A stretch of 64,000 nt of DNA from assembly GCA_963778895.1 (NCBI GenBank), contig CAVZVZ010000005.1:1488001-1552000 (forward strand), read 5' to 3'. The translations under genes and the position numbers were made by a program. This DNA comes from CAVZVZ01 sp963778895. GTDB taxonomy: Bacteria; Actinomycetota; Acidimicrobiia; Acidimicrobiales; Acidimicrobilacustridaceae. Numbering within the stretch: position 1 is the stretch's first letter; the number at the start of each line of letters is the position of its first letter. Below, piece after piece: positions 63,376 to 64,000 of this stretch. The notes under the pieces were generated by a model. The model saw only the letters and a list, made by a program, of their open reading frames with translations, did no database searches and had not been told where the DNA came from.

Positions 63376-64000
63376 TTAGACGGCCAGGAGATCGCGGGCG
63401 CCGGTGTCGCTCGAAGGGTGACGCAGCTTCGACATGGCGCGAGCCTCGATCTGGCGGATCCGCTCACGAGTGAGGTTGAAGTGCTCACCGACCTCTTCGA
63501 GGGTGCGGGGCTCACCCCGATCGAGCCCGAAGCGCAGCTTCAGGATCTCGCGTTCACGCTCGTCGAGCGGGCTGAGAAGCCGGGCGATCTCCTCGGGGAG
63601 CAGCGCCGTAGCCGCGACCTCGAACGGAGATTCGGCTGAACGATCCTCGACGACGTCGCCGAGCTCGGCGTCGCCGTCTTCCCGCAGCGGCTCCGACAGC
63701 GAAAGGGGCTCGGCCGCGAAGCGCAATGCCTCGGTGACCTTGTCTTCCGGCATCTCGACCTCGGCCGACAGCTCGGCCAGCGTGGCGGGACGGCCGAGCT
63801 TGAGCTCGAGCCGGGCCCGGGCCTTCTGCAGGCGAGCGAGGGTGTCACCGGCATGTACCGGCAGACGAATGGTGCGGCCGGTATTGGCGATGCCGCGGGT
63901 GATCGCTTGGCGGATCCACCACGTCGCATAGGTCGAGAACTTGAAGCCCTTGCGCCAGTCGAACTTCTCGACGGCGTGCATCAGGCCGAGGTTGCCCTCC
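63376..64000 (-). CDS. Principal-type RNA polymerase sigma factor, C-terminal part (cut by window end)
   Basis: Region 2 ends with EGNLGLMHAVEKFDW and FKFSTYATWWIRQAITRGIAN, region 3 has RTIRLPVHAGDTLARLQKAR, and region 4 has LDEREREILKLRFGLDRGEPRTLEEVGEHFNLTRERIRQIEARAMSKLRHP, typical of SigA/RpoD. The start and region 1 lie beyond base 64000. It recognises housekeeping promoters. Confidence 0.95.
   Translation of the reverse strand, partial: EGNLGLMHAVEKFDWRKGFKFSTYATWWIRQAITRGIANTGRTIRLPVHAGDTLARLQKARARLELKLGRPATLAELSAEVEMPEDKVTEALRFAAEPLSLSEPLREDGDAELGDVVEDRSAESPFEVAATALLPEEIARLLSPLDEREREILKLRFGLDRGEPRTLEEVGEHFNLTRERIRQIEARAMSKLRHPSSDTGARDLLAV

Overview
This 64-kb window is high-GC actinobacterial DNA. 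Gene content points to an Acidimicrobiia-type member of the Actinomycetota: SigR/RsrA redox sigma pair, HPRT-FtsH-folate operon, F420-associated zincin, lysine-rich TopA tail, Tad pilus genes and a SigA-type sigma factor. That placement is inference from gene content and not from a marker phylogeny. Nearly all genes are chromosomal. One small decayed element sits in a tRNA-Thr gene.

Layout. 0-6.6 kb (+): end of a LuxR regulator, a large multi-membrane protein, and two paralogous peptide-type ABC substrate-binding lipoproteins with the 3' fossil of a third between them. 6.7-20.8 kb (-): a long co-directional run covering SigR/RsrA, a small membrane protein, zincin, TilS, HPRT, FtsH, folate synthesis (folE, folP, folB, folK), pantothenate and CoA synthesis (DUF2520 protein, panC, panD, coaX) and NAD synthesis (nadB, nadC). 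21-28 kb: aquaporin, a Crp-like regulator, a secreted DUF3224-like protein, a roughly 1,330-residue cyclase/STAND-ATPase/WD40 protein and an Anbu proteasome-like peptidase. 28-29 kb: a basic helical protein and inorganic pyrophosphatase.

29-37.2 kb is the most unusual region. A lasso-peptide-like maturation operon (PqqD/RRE protein, transglutaminase-like B2 protease, HPr-kinase-like kinase, two LuxR regulators, divergent nucleotidyltransferase) has no macrocyclase gene in the window. It lies with three micro-ORFs of 24-25 codons that match the lasso leader motif exactly but stop right after the leader with an invariant RRLGLLRRLTRFSF tail. Two of the micro-ORFs sit directly behind the C-terminal domain of a secreted Ig/PKD surface protein. 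The promoter regions of the first micro-ORF and of the surface protein share the palindrome ACCACG-N3-CGTGGT. This looks like a leader-only peptide system tied to a surface protein.

37.3-40.1 kb is a 2.7-kb island bounded by a 44-bp repeat of the tRNA-Thr 3' half. It carries a methyltransferase between two copies of a small gene. 40.3-64 kb holds a B12-binding radical SAM protein, a PAS-GAF-GGDEF-EAL protein, holB-tmk-MFS, a VapBC-type toxin-antitoxin pair, topA, a sugar-isomerase-like cupin, an acyl-CoA dehydrogenase, an anti-sigma/anti-anti-sigma pair, an MrfA-like helicase, a Tad pilus cluster, an AraC-VOC pair, a HAD hydrolase and the 3' part of a principal sigma factor.

Assembly quality. 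Many conserved housekeeping genes (coaX, nadB, panC, the DUF2520 gene, holB) are broken by single-base indels, mostly apparent insertions, and 21.9-26 kb is worst. I treat these as probable sequence errors, give each gene its full extent, and state where the frame changes.
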